Assembly: GCF_003991425.1 (NCBI RefSeq)
Contig: NZ_CP034346.1
Coordinates: 3,385,501-3,449,500, forward strand
Direction of reading: 5' to 3'
Length of the DNA: 64,000 nucleotides
From: Paenibacillus lutimineralis
GTDB lineage: Bacteria > Bacillota > Bacilli > Paenibacillales > Paenibacillaceae
Part shown: positions 1 through 10,789 of the stretch, in pieces
Position numbering within the stretch: position 1 is the stretch's first letter
Layout: every line of letters begins with the position of its first letter
Program-made: the position numbers and the translations under genes
Notes under the pieces: generated by a model
Told to the model about the DNA's origin: nothing
Database searches by the model: none
The model's input: the letters and a program-made list of their open reading frames with translations, nothing else

Positions 1-419
1 TCATCGATTATACCATTCGTTGCCTGTTCATGAAACTTAGCGATATACGAAATCATCTGGAGCCACATCATCAGATCAGCAAATACTATGATCAGTTCCT
101 AAACCTGAGAAATGAAGTTTTCAGTTCCCCATCTACTTGGTACACTGTCGAGTTCTTGGCGGATAAGATGAATATGAGTCGGTCTTATTTTCAGCATATG
201 TACAAACAAATCTTTGGCATATCGGTAATTAACGATATCATCCTTAACAGACTAGGATATGCCTCCTATTTACTAAAGAACACATCGTATACGATCAGCC
301 ATATTTCTGGAATCTGCGGTTATGAGAATGATGTACATTTTATGCGGCAATTCAAAAAGTTCGTAGGACTAACTCCAAGTGAATACAGAGGAAGATCTGA
401 TGTTGCCGAGTTGCCGTAA
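1..419 (+). CDS. AraC-family transcriptional regulator, C-terminal part (cut by window edge)
   Basis: The reading frame is open to the left edge of the window, so only the C-terminal part of the gene is present. The last ~100 residues form the double helix-turn-helix DNA-binding domain of AraC/XylS regulators. The first helix pair lies around 'VEFLADKMNMSRSYFQHMYK' and the second around 'TISHISGICGYENDVHFMRQ', followed by the family's closing 'FKKFVGLTPSEYR'. The effector-binding half is outside the window, so the ligand cannot be guessed. The gene is followed directly, without a clear terminator, by the remnant of an EamA transporter in another frame. The family call is firm; the target is unknown. 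Confidence 0.85.
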   Translation, partial: IDYTIRCLFMKLSDIRNHLEPHHQISKYYDQFLNLRNEVFSSPSTWYTVEFLADKMNMSRSYFQHMYKQIFGISVINDIILNRLGYASYLLKNTSYTISHISGICGYENDVHFMRQFKKFVGLTPSEYRGRSDVAELP

Positions 420-445
420 ACTGCAAAATATATTTTGGTACTGAG

Positions 446-857
446 TTGAGTGGCTCGGTCGAAAAGGAAACCCCTCCTATTTTAAAAAGCGCTCTTCTTT
501 CCACAGGAGGCGTATTGACTGTATTTATCGTGTTTCCGCCAACGTTTTTATTTGATTGGGATGTATTTATGGGGATCATTCCTTATGGATTAGCACTGGG
601 CATATTCGGCGGCGTTCTTCCCCCCTCTGTACTCGATTGGAATGCCGCATGTCGGTTCCGGATTGGGAACCATTCTTACATCATCCGAATTGCCGGTAGT
701 CATTACCATGTCCTCTTTAGTGCTGGGGGAAGCCATAAGCTGGTCTCAGTGGATTGGGGTGATCATTATTCTGGGCGGGATTATTAACAGCAACTTTCGA
801 TTTGATATTTGGAACAAAAAATCTTTAGTTAAAGCAGACAACCATTATTTAAGATAA
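446..857 (+). pseudogene. EamA/DMT-family transporter remnant with frameshift
   Basis: Two overlapping frames together spell the last four to five membrane segments of a drug/metabolite transporter of the EamA family. The first frame covers about 446-625. The second continues from about 621 to 857 with 'GMPHVGSGLGTILTSSELP' and the typical closing motif 'LGEAISWSQWIGVIIILGG'. The switch occurs in a run of six C at 620-625. Removing one C restores 'GVLPPLYSIGMPHVG', as in intact family members. The N-terminal half (normally ~300 residues in all) is absent, and the open frame runs back into the end of the upstream AraC gene, which suggests an older deletion. The gene is non-functional as read. 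Confidence 0.75.
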
Positions 858-930
858 AATCAATATCAACACTTTACGGCCAGGACGCAGATGTCGATAG
901 TAGATATTTCATGTGATAGATAAAACCAAA

Positions 931-976
931 AAGGTTGCCTCAAAAGTCTTAATGAATGACTTTTTGGGCAACCTCT
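931..976. terminator. Long hairpin, probably a bidirectional terminator
   Basis: Two arms of about 17 bases (AGGTTGCC..AAAAGTC against GACTTTTTGGGCAACCT) pair around a short loop. The hairpin lies between the end of the EamA remnant and the convergent GNAT gene, as expected for a shared terminator. Confidence 0.6.
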
Positions 977-1040
977 TCCTTATTCCCTGATTGATTATTT
1001 ATGGTTTTGGCGTACCGTAATCACATTGAAATTATCATCA

Positions 1041-1448
1041 TTATGTTCTATTTATATTCCTTGTCATTCCTACGGAAAATTTCCTGAATCCAAAAGACTC
1101 ATAATAGGATTCCAAGCTTTCTGTACACAAAAGTTGAGGGATTACACGATTTTCTTCGCAATGGCCAATCAATTGATTCAGCATTTCTTTGCCGATCCCT
1201 TTAGACTGATAGCTCGGCAGAACACATAGACCACATATAATTCCAGTAATTACTCCATCCGATATAATACGCCCCATTCCCACCAATTTTGAATTATCAA
1301 AAGCATAAATTGCGTACCAACTTTGATTGCACATTTGCTTCAAATCATCAACGGATAATTCAAGTGAATTCCATCCTAATGATTCATAGATGGAAAGTAA
1401 TTGCGCAAAATCATTAGGTGGTTCTTTTGTAAAATTTATAGTGTCCAC
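1041..1448 (-). CDS. GNAT-family N-acetyltransferase
   Basis: This is a small single-domain acetyltransferase of about 135 residues. The acetyl-CoA-binding motif is visible as 'CVLPSYQSKGIGKEMLNQLI' (the R/Q-x-x-G-x-G/A loop), and the protein ends with the common 'YYESFGFRKF' strand-helix. I chose the GTG at 1448 because an AGGAGG ribosome site lies about six bases before it. The longer frame to 1490 would start inside the end of the upstream SecA-like gene and lacks such a site. The substrate is unknown. The gene follows the SecA-like gene in the same direction with almost no gap, so it may be transcribed with it. Confidence 0.8.
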   Translation of the reverse strand: MDTINFTKEPPNDFAQLLSIYESLGWNSLELSVDDLKQMCNQSWYAIYAFDNSKLVGMGRIISDGVITGIICGLCVLPSYQSKGIGKEMLNQLIGHCEENRVIPQLLCTESLESYYESFGFRKFSVGMTRNINRT

Positions 1449-1486
1449 TCTTTTGCCTCCTAGATTAGTCATATAAATCGTCCCAA

Positions 1487-3796
1487 TCATCCTCGAAAGG
1501 GGCTACGCTGCATCAAAATTTTGACCTCCCGAATAATCGGCCACGAAATCTTGCGAAGCCAATAGGCGATGATCGTCACTGAATTCCATGAACTGGGACT
1601 CTGCAAGTACTCCATGTATTGATCGTTGATAATATAAGTCCGAGTGGAAGTAGGGCTCTTCAAACCGAACTTTTCCCATATTGCCGGATCATTCGTACCT
1701 CCAAGCTTTACAAGCATTTTCGCTGACTCGCTAGTTATTTTTGCCGGAATTTGCTCGAATGCTTGGATGATTTGCGCATGAAATTCGTCGATCGGATTGC
1801 GGTTAACAAGACCCGTCAAATGGATGCTTTCGCGGATGTAAGAAACGTATGCTAGATGGTCAGCCCAGAACTTGTCGATATAATAAAGCCGTACCCGCTG
1901 CTCCGAAGGGCTCATCGGCGTTTCGCCTTTCAAAATTCCAAGCCGCTCCTTGTACAGAATACGCCTCTGTTCCTCCACCATATCCGAATAACAGTTCAGT
2001 TCCTGGCGGATATGGAAGTTTTGGCCCATAATAACGCGCTGAATATGCGCAATTTTGCTGTGAAGATCCGCCCCCTTGAGAGCCTCGTTCTGCCTAGGAA
2101 CGCGGATCGCTTTATTGATGCCGTACCGAAGCATCACCTCGTCCTCCAAGCTTACGAAAAATACGGAAGCTCCCGGGTCGCCTTGGCGGCCAGATCGCCC
2201 GCGCAGTTGATTGTCGATCCTCACGCTTTGGTGCATATGTGTACCAATCACGTACAACCCGCCCAGCTTGGCGACAATCTCTGCTTGCGTAGGATTGTCA
2301 CCACCGAGCCGAATATCGACGCCGCGCCCCGCCATATTCGTTGACACCGTCACGGCGCCGATCTCTCCTGCTTTGGCGATGATCTCTGCTTCTTTCGCGT
2401 CGTTTTTCGCATTCAGAACATGGCAAGGTACATCAGCAACCGCTAGTGCGTTCGCCAGCGTGTCAGACTCCTCGACGCTTGACGTACCAATGAGAATTGG
2501 ACGCCCGGTCGCATGGATGGACGAAATTTCTTGTACTAACGCCTTATGTTTAGCTTCTTTATGGGTATAAATCCGGTGCGGATGGTCGATCCGTATGTTT
2601 GGCCGGTTCGGCGGGATTTGCATGACCTGCAGCACATAACTATGTTCGAATTCTATTGCGGAAGCGTGCGCGGTAGCCGTCATTCCGCATATCCTCGGAT
2701 ACAGGCTAATAAGGTGTTGATGGGTGATCGTCCCGAGAATTTTCCCGCTGGCTAAGGGCTGCAGCCCTTCTTTGGCCGCAAGCGCGGCCTGCAGCCCGTC
2801 CGGCAAATTCCTGTTCTCTGCCACGCGGCCGGTATATTCTTCGATCAGCTCGATTTTACCGTCCCGAACGATGTAATCGACGTCTTTTTTTAATAATGAT
2901 TCCACATGGAGCGCGCAATTTAATGACGTTAACAAATGACTATTATGGCTATCGTACAAATTGCCGCATCTCAGCATCGATTCCGCTTTTGCGGAGCCTG
3001 CTTCATTCAAGTAAACGTTCCGCTGGAACTCATCGAAGTCGTAATGCTCTACTTGCTTGAGCTGCCGAGCCACTTCTGCGAAACGAATACCGTCGTTGCT
3101 GGAAGATTCCGACTCGCCGATGATGACTAGCGGCACTCGCGCTTCGTCGAGAAGCAGTGAATCCGCTTCGTCGACGATGACGTAGTGGAAAGGACGATGC
3201 ACGGTATCTGCTTCGTCTAGAGCGATCGTGTCGCGCAGATAATCAAATCCCGCCTCTTTGGCCGTAACATAGGTGATATCCGCGGCGTACGCTTCCCGTT
3301 TCTCTAACAGGCTCATGCCCGCTTGAACCGGCTTTACCGTTAACCCGAGGAATCGATAGATCGGGCCCATCCACTCCGCATCTCGCTTTGCCAAATAATC
3401 GTTAAAAGTCAGCACATGAACGCCCTCGCCAGTCAGCGCATTTAGATAAGCAGGCATAACAGCAGAGAGTGTTTTCCCTTCGCCGGTATGCTGCTCGATC
3501 AAAAATCCCTCGTGCAGAGCGATAGCAGCCATGATCTGAACATCGTAGGGCTGTAATCCGAGCGTTCTCTTCGCTGCCTCGCAGACTAGCGCATAGGCAT
3601 CGACAAGCAGCCCATCCAAAGGCGTACCCGATTTTGCTTCCTTTTTCAGCCGCAGCGATTCGGCTTGAAGCTGCCCATCGTCCCAGGCTTCCAAATTCCG
3701 ATTCCTGATGAGCTCCGCTTTGTCCCGATAGCCTTTCAGCTTATGCCGGGTATCGCGATCTTTGAATTCTCGTATCAACTTGACGGCTAAATTCAT
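1487..3796 (-). CDS. SecA-like preprotein translocase ATPase (short, SecA2-type)
   Basis: About 769 residues with the complete SecA motor. Walker A is 'HTGEGKTLSA' near residue 100, the DEAD-type Walker B 'VIVDEADSLLLDEAR' near 210, then 'LIGTSSVEESDTLANAL', 'TVSTNMAGRGVDIRLGG' and the arginine-finger region 'QLRGRSGRQGDPGAS'. The protein is shorter than housekeeping SecA (~840 residues). It ends without the CxCxSx8HC zinc tail that binds SecB and lipids, as in accessory SecA2 proteins. The ATG at 3796 is preceded by GAGGGGAG; the earlier TTG at 3823 lies inside that ribosome site. No accessory secY2, glycosyltransferase or serine-rich substrate gene is nearby, so its cargo is unclear. The domain call is firm; the SecA2 role is inferred. 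Confidence 0.85.
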   Translation of the reverse strand: MNLAVKLIREFKDRDTRHKLKGYRDKAELIRNRNLEAWDDGQLQAESLRLKKEAKSGTPLDGLLVDAYALVCEAAKRTLGLQPYDVQIMAAIALHEGFLIEQHTGEGKTLSAVMPAYLNALTGEGVHVLTFNDYLAKRDAEWMGPIYRFLGLTVKPVQAGMSLLEKREAYAADITYVTAKEAGFDYLRDTIALDEADTVHRPFHYVIVDEADSLLLDEARVPLVIIGESESSSNDGIRFAEVARQLKQVEHYDFDEFQRNVYLNEAGSAKAESMLRCGNLYDSHNSHLLTSLNCALHVESLLKKDVDYIVRDGKIELIEEYTGRVAENRNLPDGLQAALAAKEGLQPLASGKILGTITHQHLISLYPRICGMTATAHASAIEFEHSYVLQVMQIPPNRPNIRIDHPHRIYTHKEAKHKALVQEISSIHATGRPILIGTSSVEESDTLANALAVADVPCHVLNAKNDAKEAEIIAKAGEIGAVTVSTNMAGRGVDIRLGGDNPTQAEIVAKLGGLYVIGTHMHQSVRIDNQLRGRSGRQGDPGASVFFVSLEDEVMLRYGINKAIRVPRQNEALKGADLHSKIAHIQRVIMGQNFHIRQELNCYSDMVEEQRRILYKERLGILKGETPMSPSEQRVRLYYIDKFWADHLAYVSYIRESIHLTGLVNRNPIDEFHAQIIQAFEQIPAKITSESAKMLVKLGGTNDPAIWEKFGLKSPTSTRTYIINDQYMEYLQSPSSWNSVTIIAYWLRKISWPIIREVKILMQRSPFRG

Positions 3797-3854
3797 CGGA
3801 ATTTGATCTCCCCTCGGTAGCAATAAGCGATTCTATAGTGGCTAAAGTTTTTCC

Positions 3855-4589
3855 CTACTCATCTTTTAACCGTCGTTGATACAAAACAACAGATACAATC
3901 GTAAATACAATCGTCCATGCCAAAATAATGAGGAGAGGTTTTAATAAATCACCCGTCGTAAAGCCTATATTGGGTATACCTAGCAAATGTACAAGTTGAC
4001 TGCTTGGCGCATACTCCAACACTTTTAAAATTGGATAATCATCCACTAGAAACGCCCCCCATGGTGCCGCAGTGAATACGAACGCCACAGGAAGTATAGA
4101 TAACGATGCTTCAAGCAACGTCTTGGAGAATAAGCCGCATATCGTCCCGGCTGCTATGTATATAATAATCGAAAGAATGATTGCTGCCGCAAACACCCAT
4201 ATACTAGCTGGCTCATAGCCCATTATATACGTCGCAATAGCCAGAACAACAGTAGACATTACAAAGACTAAAGTACTTTTACCGATTAAAACATCCATGG
4301 TCGTGGCCGGAGTCATCATTAATGACCGTAAAGTGTTACGCTCCTTTTCTTCCGCAAACAAGCTTACTTGTACTAAACACGTTAGTAACACAAATGAAGT
4401 ATTAAGAACAAGACCGAAAGCGAAAGCTCCATTCGCAGATGGGCCTATACCCAAAGACGGGCCTGCACCTCGAAAAAGAAGTGCTAACACAATTGGAAAA
4501 ATCAAACTAATGGAGACCGCATAATTACGTGAAAACTCTTTGTAATCCTTCACAAATATCGCCCCGGCACGTTTTAAGGAGATACTCAT
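3855..4589 (-). CDS. ABC-2 type transporter permease
   Basis: A 244-residue membrane protein with about six hydrophobic segments and the N-terminal 'AIFVKDYKEFSRNYAVSISL' helix typical of ABC-2 permeases (NatB/YhaP-like). The cytoplasmic loop 'EEKERNTLRSLMMTPATTMD' is the family's coupling motif. Its ATG overlaps the stop of the ATPase gene by four bases (4586-4589), so the two are translationally coupled and should form one export pump. The substrate cannot be read from the sequence; relatives export sodium, peptides or antibiotics. Confidence 0.85.
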   Translation of the reverse strand: MSISLKRAGAIFVKDYKEFSRNYAVSISLIFPIVLALLFRGAGPSLGIGPSANGAFAFGLVLNTSFVLLTCLVQVSLFAEEKERNTLRSLMMTPATTMDVLIGKSTLVFVMSTVVLAIATYIMGYEPASIWVFAAAIILSIIIYIAAGTICGLFSKTLLEASLSILPVAFVFTAAPWGAFLVDDYPILKVLEYAPSSQLVHLLGIPNIGFTTGDLLKPLLIILAWTIVFTIVSVVLYQRRLKDE

Positions 4590-5431
4590 AGTAACTCACT
4601 TCCTGTCATTTTAATAAAGATATCTCCTAGACTTGGTTCTTTCGTTTCCAATCGATCAATTAAGCCTCGTCTCATCCAATCGGCGATTTGATCAGCCGTT
4701 CCCTCATCTAACGGGAGCTCGTATGCCTCCCCATTTATTAAGTCAACAAAAACTACGTTTTCCCGATGCTGTTTTTTAAGTTCCTTGGGCGAGCCGAGGG
4801 CTTGGACTTGTCCTTGATACAAAATCGCTACACGGTTACACATCAATTCTGCCTCAGCCATATCATGCGTAGTTAAGAAAATCGTTGTCCCGTTCTCATT
4901 TAAGTAGTGTAAGCCTTTATAAATATGTGCTGAGTTTACCGGATCTAAAGCCGAAGTAGGCTCATCTAAAAATAATAATTCCGGCTCATGGATTACCGCG
5001 CATGCCAACATGATACGCTGACGCATCCCTTTCGATAAGCGACTGACTTTCTGTTTGCGTTCTCCGCTCAAGTTAACAAAATGCAGCACCTTATCGATCG
5101 AAGATTTAGGAAGATCATATAACTTACGATACAGCTCCAGATTTTCCTCAATTGTTAATCTCTCATATAGACCACTGTTATCCGTCAAGATGCCAAAGCG
5201 CATCTTCTGTTCAGACTGATGCATCCTCTTCGCTGACTGGCTAAATACACTTGCCTGTCCACTTGTCGGATTTAATTGCGCCGTTAAAATCTTTATTAAT
5301 GTCGTTTTTCCCGAACCACTCGGACCCAGGAAACCAAAAATTTCTCCTTTTGGAACGGAGAAAGACACATCTGCTAAGGCATCCTTATTTCCAAATCTCT
5401 TTCGAATATGTTCTACTTGGATAACATTCAT
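4586..5431 (-). CDS. ABC transporter ATP-binding protein
   Basis: A 281-residue ATPase with all motifs intact: Walker A 'GPSGSGKTT' near residue 37, signature 'LSKGMRQR' near 133, Walker B 'LLFLDEPTSALDP', and the switch histidine in 'TTHDMAEAE'. It drives the permease encoded directly downstream. An AAGGAAGTGG-type ribosome site lies ahead of the ATG. It resembles the NatA/CcmA class of export ATPases. About 180 bases upstream is the LytTR regulator, transcribed in the same direction, which probably controls this pump. Confidence 0.88.
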   Translation of the reverse strand: MNVIQVEHIRKRFGNKDALADVSFSVPKGEIFGFLGPSGSGKTTLIKILTAQLNPTSGQASVFSQSAKRMHQSEQKMRFGILTDNSGLYERLTIEENLELYRKLYDLPKSSIDKVLHFVNLSGERKQKVSRLSKGMRQRIMLACAVIHEPELLFLDEPTSALDPVNSAHIYKGLHYLNENGTTIFLTTHDMAEAELMCNRVAILYQGQVQALGSPKELKKQHRENVVFVDLINGEAYELPLDEGTADQIADWMRRGLIDRLETKEPSLGDIFIKMTGSELL

Positions 5432-5610
5432 TGAACTCCACTTCCTTAGAGTTGATGGCTTAAGTATATAAAGATTGCATGATTCCAGCCATCAAAACCC
5501 GCCGAAATGTAGCTATTATCGCCTGAATGGTACCACCCAATGCTTGATTGGTTCGGCATTACCCTGGAAATGGCATATGCTTACGAAGTTATGTTTGCTT
5601 CGCAAACATT

Positions 5611-6546
5611 TTAAATGTTAAGAAGTGTTTTTAATTCATGCAATTTTGAACGAGATAACGGAACCACGGCATCTTTACTTGTATTTAATCGCAAGCTATA
5701 GCTATTCTTCGTCCATGTAATAATCTCTCTTACTTTTTGTAGATTAACGATGTAGGATCGATGACACCTAAAAAATCCGAAATTTAACAATCTCCGCTCG
5801 AGCTCGCTTAGCGTCAAAGCACAGTCATAATTTTCCCCATCTACATGAACAAGGATCGAACCATCTATACTTTCTATGTAATCAACTTCAGGCGGATTAA
5901 ATAAAATCACTTTGTCATTTCTTTTTGTAGATATCTTCTGCAAGGTTATATTAGCCTCATCTTGTTTCTGCTCTTCCTGCTTATCTTCTTCTGAGTCCCG
6001 AATATCCAATGGATGAAATCCGAATTCGTTCAATCGATAAATGGCATCACAGGAAATAAGGGCATCCTCCAAATTCGACGTTAAAATTAATAATTGCTTT
6101 TCTTTCAAAAGGTCATCTAGAATCCGTTTAAATTGACGACGATCTTGCTCTTCCAAGTAAAAATAGGGTTCCTCCAGTACAAGTGTAGGCTGATGCGCAA
6201 AATAGACACGCAGCAATGTCACATACATCCTTTTTGATGAGCTTAGATTCTGGACTTTTACCTTCCGTTCTTCTTTCAAAGCAAAATAATCCATTAACAA
6301 AGCGACACGCTCATCCCTCTCCGTTACTTTGATTAGGAAAGTGATTAGCTCCTCCACCGTTAAACGCATATACTCGCTTTGCCCAGCTCGAAATAAATAA
6401 TATTGGGAATGATTCACTAATTGATTCAGTAAAAGCTGCTTTCGCTTCAAGTCTGTTATAATGCCAATCGAATGGTTTGATGTCATATTTAATTCGATCT
6501 TTGGTAGATATAATTCCCCATCAAAATACATTGGTTGAAATTGCAT
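5611..6546 (-). CDS. LytTR transcriptional regulator fused to a degenerate ABC ATPase domain
   Basis: 311 residues in two parts. The last ~100 residues are a LytTR DNA-binding domain ('VDYIESIDGSILVHVDG' to 'FFRCHRSYIVNLQKVREI' and 'VVPLSRSKLHELK'). The first ~185 residues resemble an ABC nucleotide-binding domain that has lost Walker A. A signature-like 'LSSSKRMYVTLLRVYF', a Walker B-like 'LVLEEPYFYL' and a switch-like 'LILTSNLEDAL' remain in the correct order. A strong AGGAGG site precedes the ATG. The position just upstream of a two-gene ABC exporter suggests that it senses or binds the pump ATPase. That role is inference; the domain fusion is visible. Confidence 0.85.
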   Translation of the reverse strand: MQFQPMYFDGELYLPKIELNMTSNHSIGIITDLKRKQLLLNQLVNHSQYYLFRAGQSEYMRLTVEELITFLIKVTERDERVALLMDYFALKEERKVKVQNLSSSKRMYVTLLRVYFAHQPTLVLEEPYFYLEEQDRRQFKRILDDLLKEKQLLILTSNLEDALISCDAIYRLNEFGFHPLDIRDSEEDKQEEQKQDEANITLQKISTKRNDKVILFNPPEVDYIESIDGSILVHVDGENYDCALTLSELERRLLNFGFFRCHRSYIVNLQKVREIITWTKNSYSLRLNTSKDAVVPLSRSKLHELKTLLNI

Positions 6547-6589
6547 GCCCCGTCCTCCTGCTCAGTGCCGCTATAGGATATATATAACA

Positions 6590-6618
6590 ATTATAATGTT
6601 AGGGTACTTCTTTGTCAG
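6590..6618 (-). promoter_or_regulatory. Promoter of the LytTR/ABC exporter operon
   Basis: On the minus strand CTGACA (6613-6618) and TATAAT (6590-6595) are separated by 17 bases, a near-consensus SigA promoter. The 5' leader to the LytTR gene is about 40 bases. Confidence 0.65.
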
Positions 6619-6693
6619 TTTCTATCAAAAAATATAAGGGAAACGGCATTGGCGGCAAACTGATGACTACTTATATGAAAGAAAGCTAAAGAG

Positions 6694-6765
6694 CGCTGAT
6701 ACTAGAGGTTAAATTGCCAGATACTCCCCTGAACCAGCGCAGAATTTTGTTTTATTATTCAATAT
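6694..6765 (+). pseudogene. Stump of a GNAT acetyltransferase gene (related to 12622-12942)
   Basis: Reading from about 6699 gives 'LILEVKLPDTPLNQRRI' followed by 'FY', which is nearly the same as 'LILEVELPDTSLSQRRI..FY' in the gene at 12622-12942. The DNA of the two places also aligns over roughly 55 bases. No start, no upstream domain and no downstream continuation remain, so this is a short relic of a second copy of the acetyltransferase gene. It lies in an otherwise gene-free stretch of about 300 bases. Confidence 0.65.
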
Positions 6766-6768
6766 AAT

Positions 6769-6797
6769 GAAAGCCGTCGATTGTACCAACGGCTTTC
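6769..6797. terminator. Hairpin after the thioredoxin gene
   Basis: GAAAGCCGT and ACGGCTTTC pair across an 11-base loop between the thioredoxin gene (minus strand) and the GNAT stump. T-rich DNA follows on the plus side (GCTTTTTT at about 6807). It is probably the thioredoxin terminator, although the U tract on the minus side is weak. Confidence 0.45.
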
Positions 6798-6850
6798 GTT
6801 GAGAGCTTTTTTACTCATTAGAATCGAGTTGTTTTTGTTCTTTATGTGAA

Positions 6851-7171
6851 TTAAATCTTTTTATCTGATATGAACTGTTTCAATTTATCAATATGAACAG
6901 CTCCAATAAATTTATCGATCGGCTCACCCTCTTTAAACAGAATCGTAGTTGGAAGGCTCATAATTCCATAATGAGCGGCAGTATTCGGGTGTTCGTCTAC
7001 ATTAACTTTTAGCAACCTCACTTCTTTGCTATATTCCTGATCGAACTTCTCAAGTATTGGTGCAAAAGAGCGGCAAGGCCCACACCATGGTGCCCAAAAA
7101 TTAACTAATGTAAAACCTTCATTTTTCAAATCATTTTTAAAGGTTAGATCCGTAGAGTGACAAATAGTCAT
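6851..7171 (-). CDS. trxA: Thioredoxin
   Basis: A 106-residue thioredoxin-fold protein with the redox-active 'FWAPWCGPCRSFAPILE' (WCGPC) near residue 27-31 and the cis-proline segment 'IMSLPTTILFKEGE'. It reduces disulfides in cytosolic proteins. A GGAGGAG site stands ahead of the ATG. Upstream lie a possible small ORF and the stump of a thioredoxin-reductase-like flavoprotein gene, so this looks like the survivor of a former thioredoxin/reductase operon. An Rrf2 regulator gene lies further upstream on the same strand. It may not be the main housekeeping thioredoxin, so the symbol is tentative. Confidence 0.88.
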   Translation of the reverse strand: MTICHSTDLTFKNDLKNEGFTLVNFWAPWCGPCRSFAPILEKFDQEYSKEVRLLKVNVDEHPNTAAHYGIMSLPTTILFKEGEPIDKFIGAVHIDKLKQFISDKKI

Positions 7172-7185
7172 TAGTATACTCCTCC

Positions 7186-7299
7186 TTAATCATTATGAAT
7201 CACACATTTTAAATAACAACCGCTCATTTGGATCGAGTCCGAAAGAGCCATATTTTTATCAATCTTTCTAGTACCCATGATGGATTGATGGGATATCAT
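7186..7299 (-). other. Possible small ORF ahead of thioredoxin
   Basis: A 37-codon frame ends two bases before the thioredoxin ribosome site. A perfect AAGGAGGTGAT Shine-Dalgarno lies at its start, but the ATG at 7299 almost touches it, and the next in-frame ATG (7278) is about 20 bases away. The predicted peptide holds two cysteines (SGCYLKC). I do not recognise it. It could be a real small protein, a leader peptide coupled to thioredoxin, or chance. Confidence 0.25.
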
Positions 7300-7395
7300 C
7301 ACCTCCTTAATCATCACGTCTTTACTACGTACAATTTACAATTTAATTTATGAAGTTATTAAAGAGTTTTTATATCTGTAATAACTCATAATATA

Positions 7396-7458
7396 CTACA
7401 ACGAGCTTAGAAATCTTCCCCCGCCAATAATGATGCAATCATAAATGATGTTGTTCAA
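7396..7458 (-). pseudogene. N-terminal stump of an FAD/NAD(P)-dependent oxidoreductase (thioredoxin-reductase type)
   Basis: Read on the minus strand from 7458 the frame gives 'NNIIYDCIIIGGG', the exact start of thioredoxin-reductase-like flavoproteins (the first strand and glycine loop of the FAD fold). It then breaks off into unrelated residues and a stop. An AAGGAG site (7459-7464) and a TATAAT box just upstream (about 7476-7482) remain. The rest of the gene is missing, so most of the gene was deleted between here and the thioredoxin gene. Confidence 0.55.
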
Positions 7459-7567
7459 CTCCTTCTAAAGCAGACATTATAGACTAGTTATATCTATTAT
7501 AAGAATAAAATTTTTACGTTTAACTATTTGCATTCATCGTTTTAGTATGAAATGGAACAAGGTTACC

Positions 7568-7966
7568 TTAATCCAGTGTTTGATTTTTGACCAGGTCCGT
7601 CAACTTTGTGTTTTTAAGGTAGCTTTCCATTTTCTCTTCGGCTTCCTTCATTACAGCTTGAATCGAGCATTCGTCCCCGTGGACAAAATCACATTCAAAC
7701 AACGAGGCATTCCCTTCAATGGCATGGATAATATCCAAAAATGTAATATAATCTTTCTTTCGAGATAAACGATAACCTCCGTTTGCTCCGGAAACAGATT
7801 CGATCATCCCTGCTTTCACTAGCCTTGTTAAAATTTTGGAAAGATAGGTTGGGGAAACACCTTGTATCTCTGCTAATTGCTGAACACCTATTGGCTTAAC
7901 CGAAGAAGCGTCAATAAGAGCGAGCATGGTGTGCAGAGCATAATTCGTGGCCTTAGTAAACTTCAT
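7568..7966 (-). CDS. Rrf2-family transcriptional regulator
   Basis: A 132-residue winged-helix regulator beginning 'MKFTKATNYALHTMLALID', the standard Rrf2 N-terminus. The recognition helix is 'GVSPTYLSKILTRLVKAG' and the wing 'GANGGYRLSRKKDYITFLDI'. Two cysteines eight residues apart ('ECDFVHGDECSIQ') could bind a cofactor or sense redox state; the three-cysteine cluster of IscR is not present. The ATG at 7966 has a GGTGG site and lies behind a clear promoter; the frame extends further upstream but lacks a start with such support. Neighbours (a thioredoxin gene and a reductase stump) suggest a role in redox control. Confidence 0.85.
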   Translation of the reverse strand: MKFTKATNYALHTMLALIDASSVKPIGVQQLAEIQGVSPTYLSKILTRLVKAGMIESVSGANGGYRLSRKKDYITFLDIIHAIEGNASLFECDFVHGDECSIQAVMKEAEEKMESYLKNTKLTDLVKNQTLD

Positions 7967-7999
7967 GGTACCACCTTCATTCAAAGATTTATTGTATCT

Positions 8000-8029
8000 A
8001 TAATATCCTCGAAGTCGATAATTTGTCAA
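8000..8029 (-). promoter_or_regulatory. Promoter of the Rrf2 gene
   Basis: TTGACA (8024-8029) and TATTAT (8000-8005) on the minus strand are separated by 18 bases, about 35 bases before the Rrf2 start. This supports independent transcription of the regulator and the shorter start. Confidence 0.65.
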
Positions 8030-8092
8030 CCTTCTATCGGCCTGTCCATGTTGTGGATTTTGATGTGACATATACCATGAAGTATTCAACCA

Positions 8093-10735
<2,643 letters not shown>

Positions 10736-10789
10736 TTACCAGCACGGTAAAATTAAAGTATAAGATAGAATAATTATGTCCATAAAGAT

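Noticed and set aside
1856..2570. Several plus-strand frames opposite the SecA-like gene
   Set aside because: Antisense shadows of a gene whose motifs are complete.
5432..5610. Terminator between the LytTR gene and the exporter ATPase
   Set aside because: A TGTTTGC/GCAAACA hairpin exists near 5592-5609 but has no T run on the minus strand, so I do not call it a terminator.
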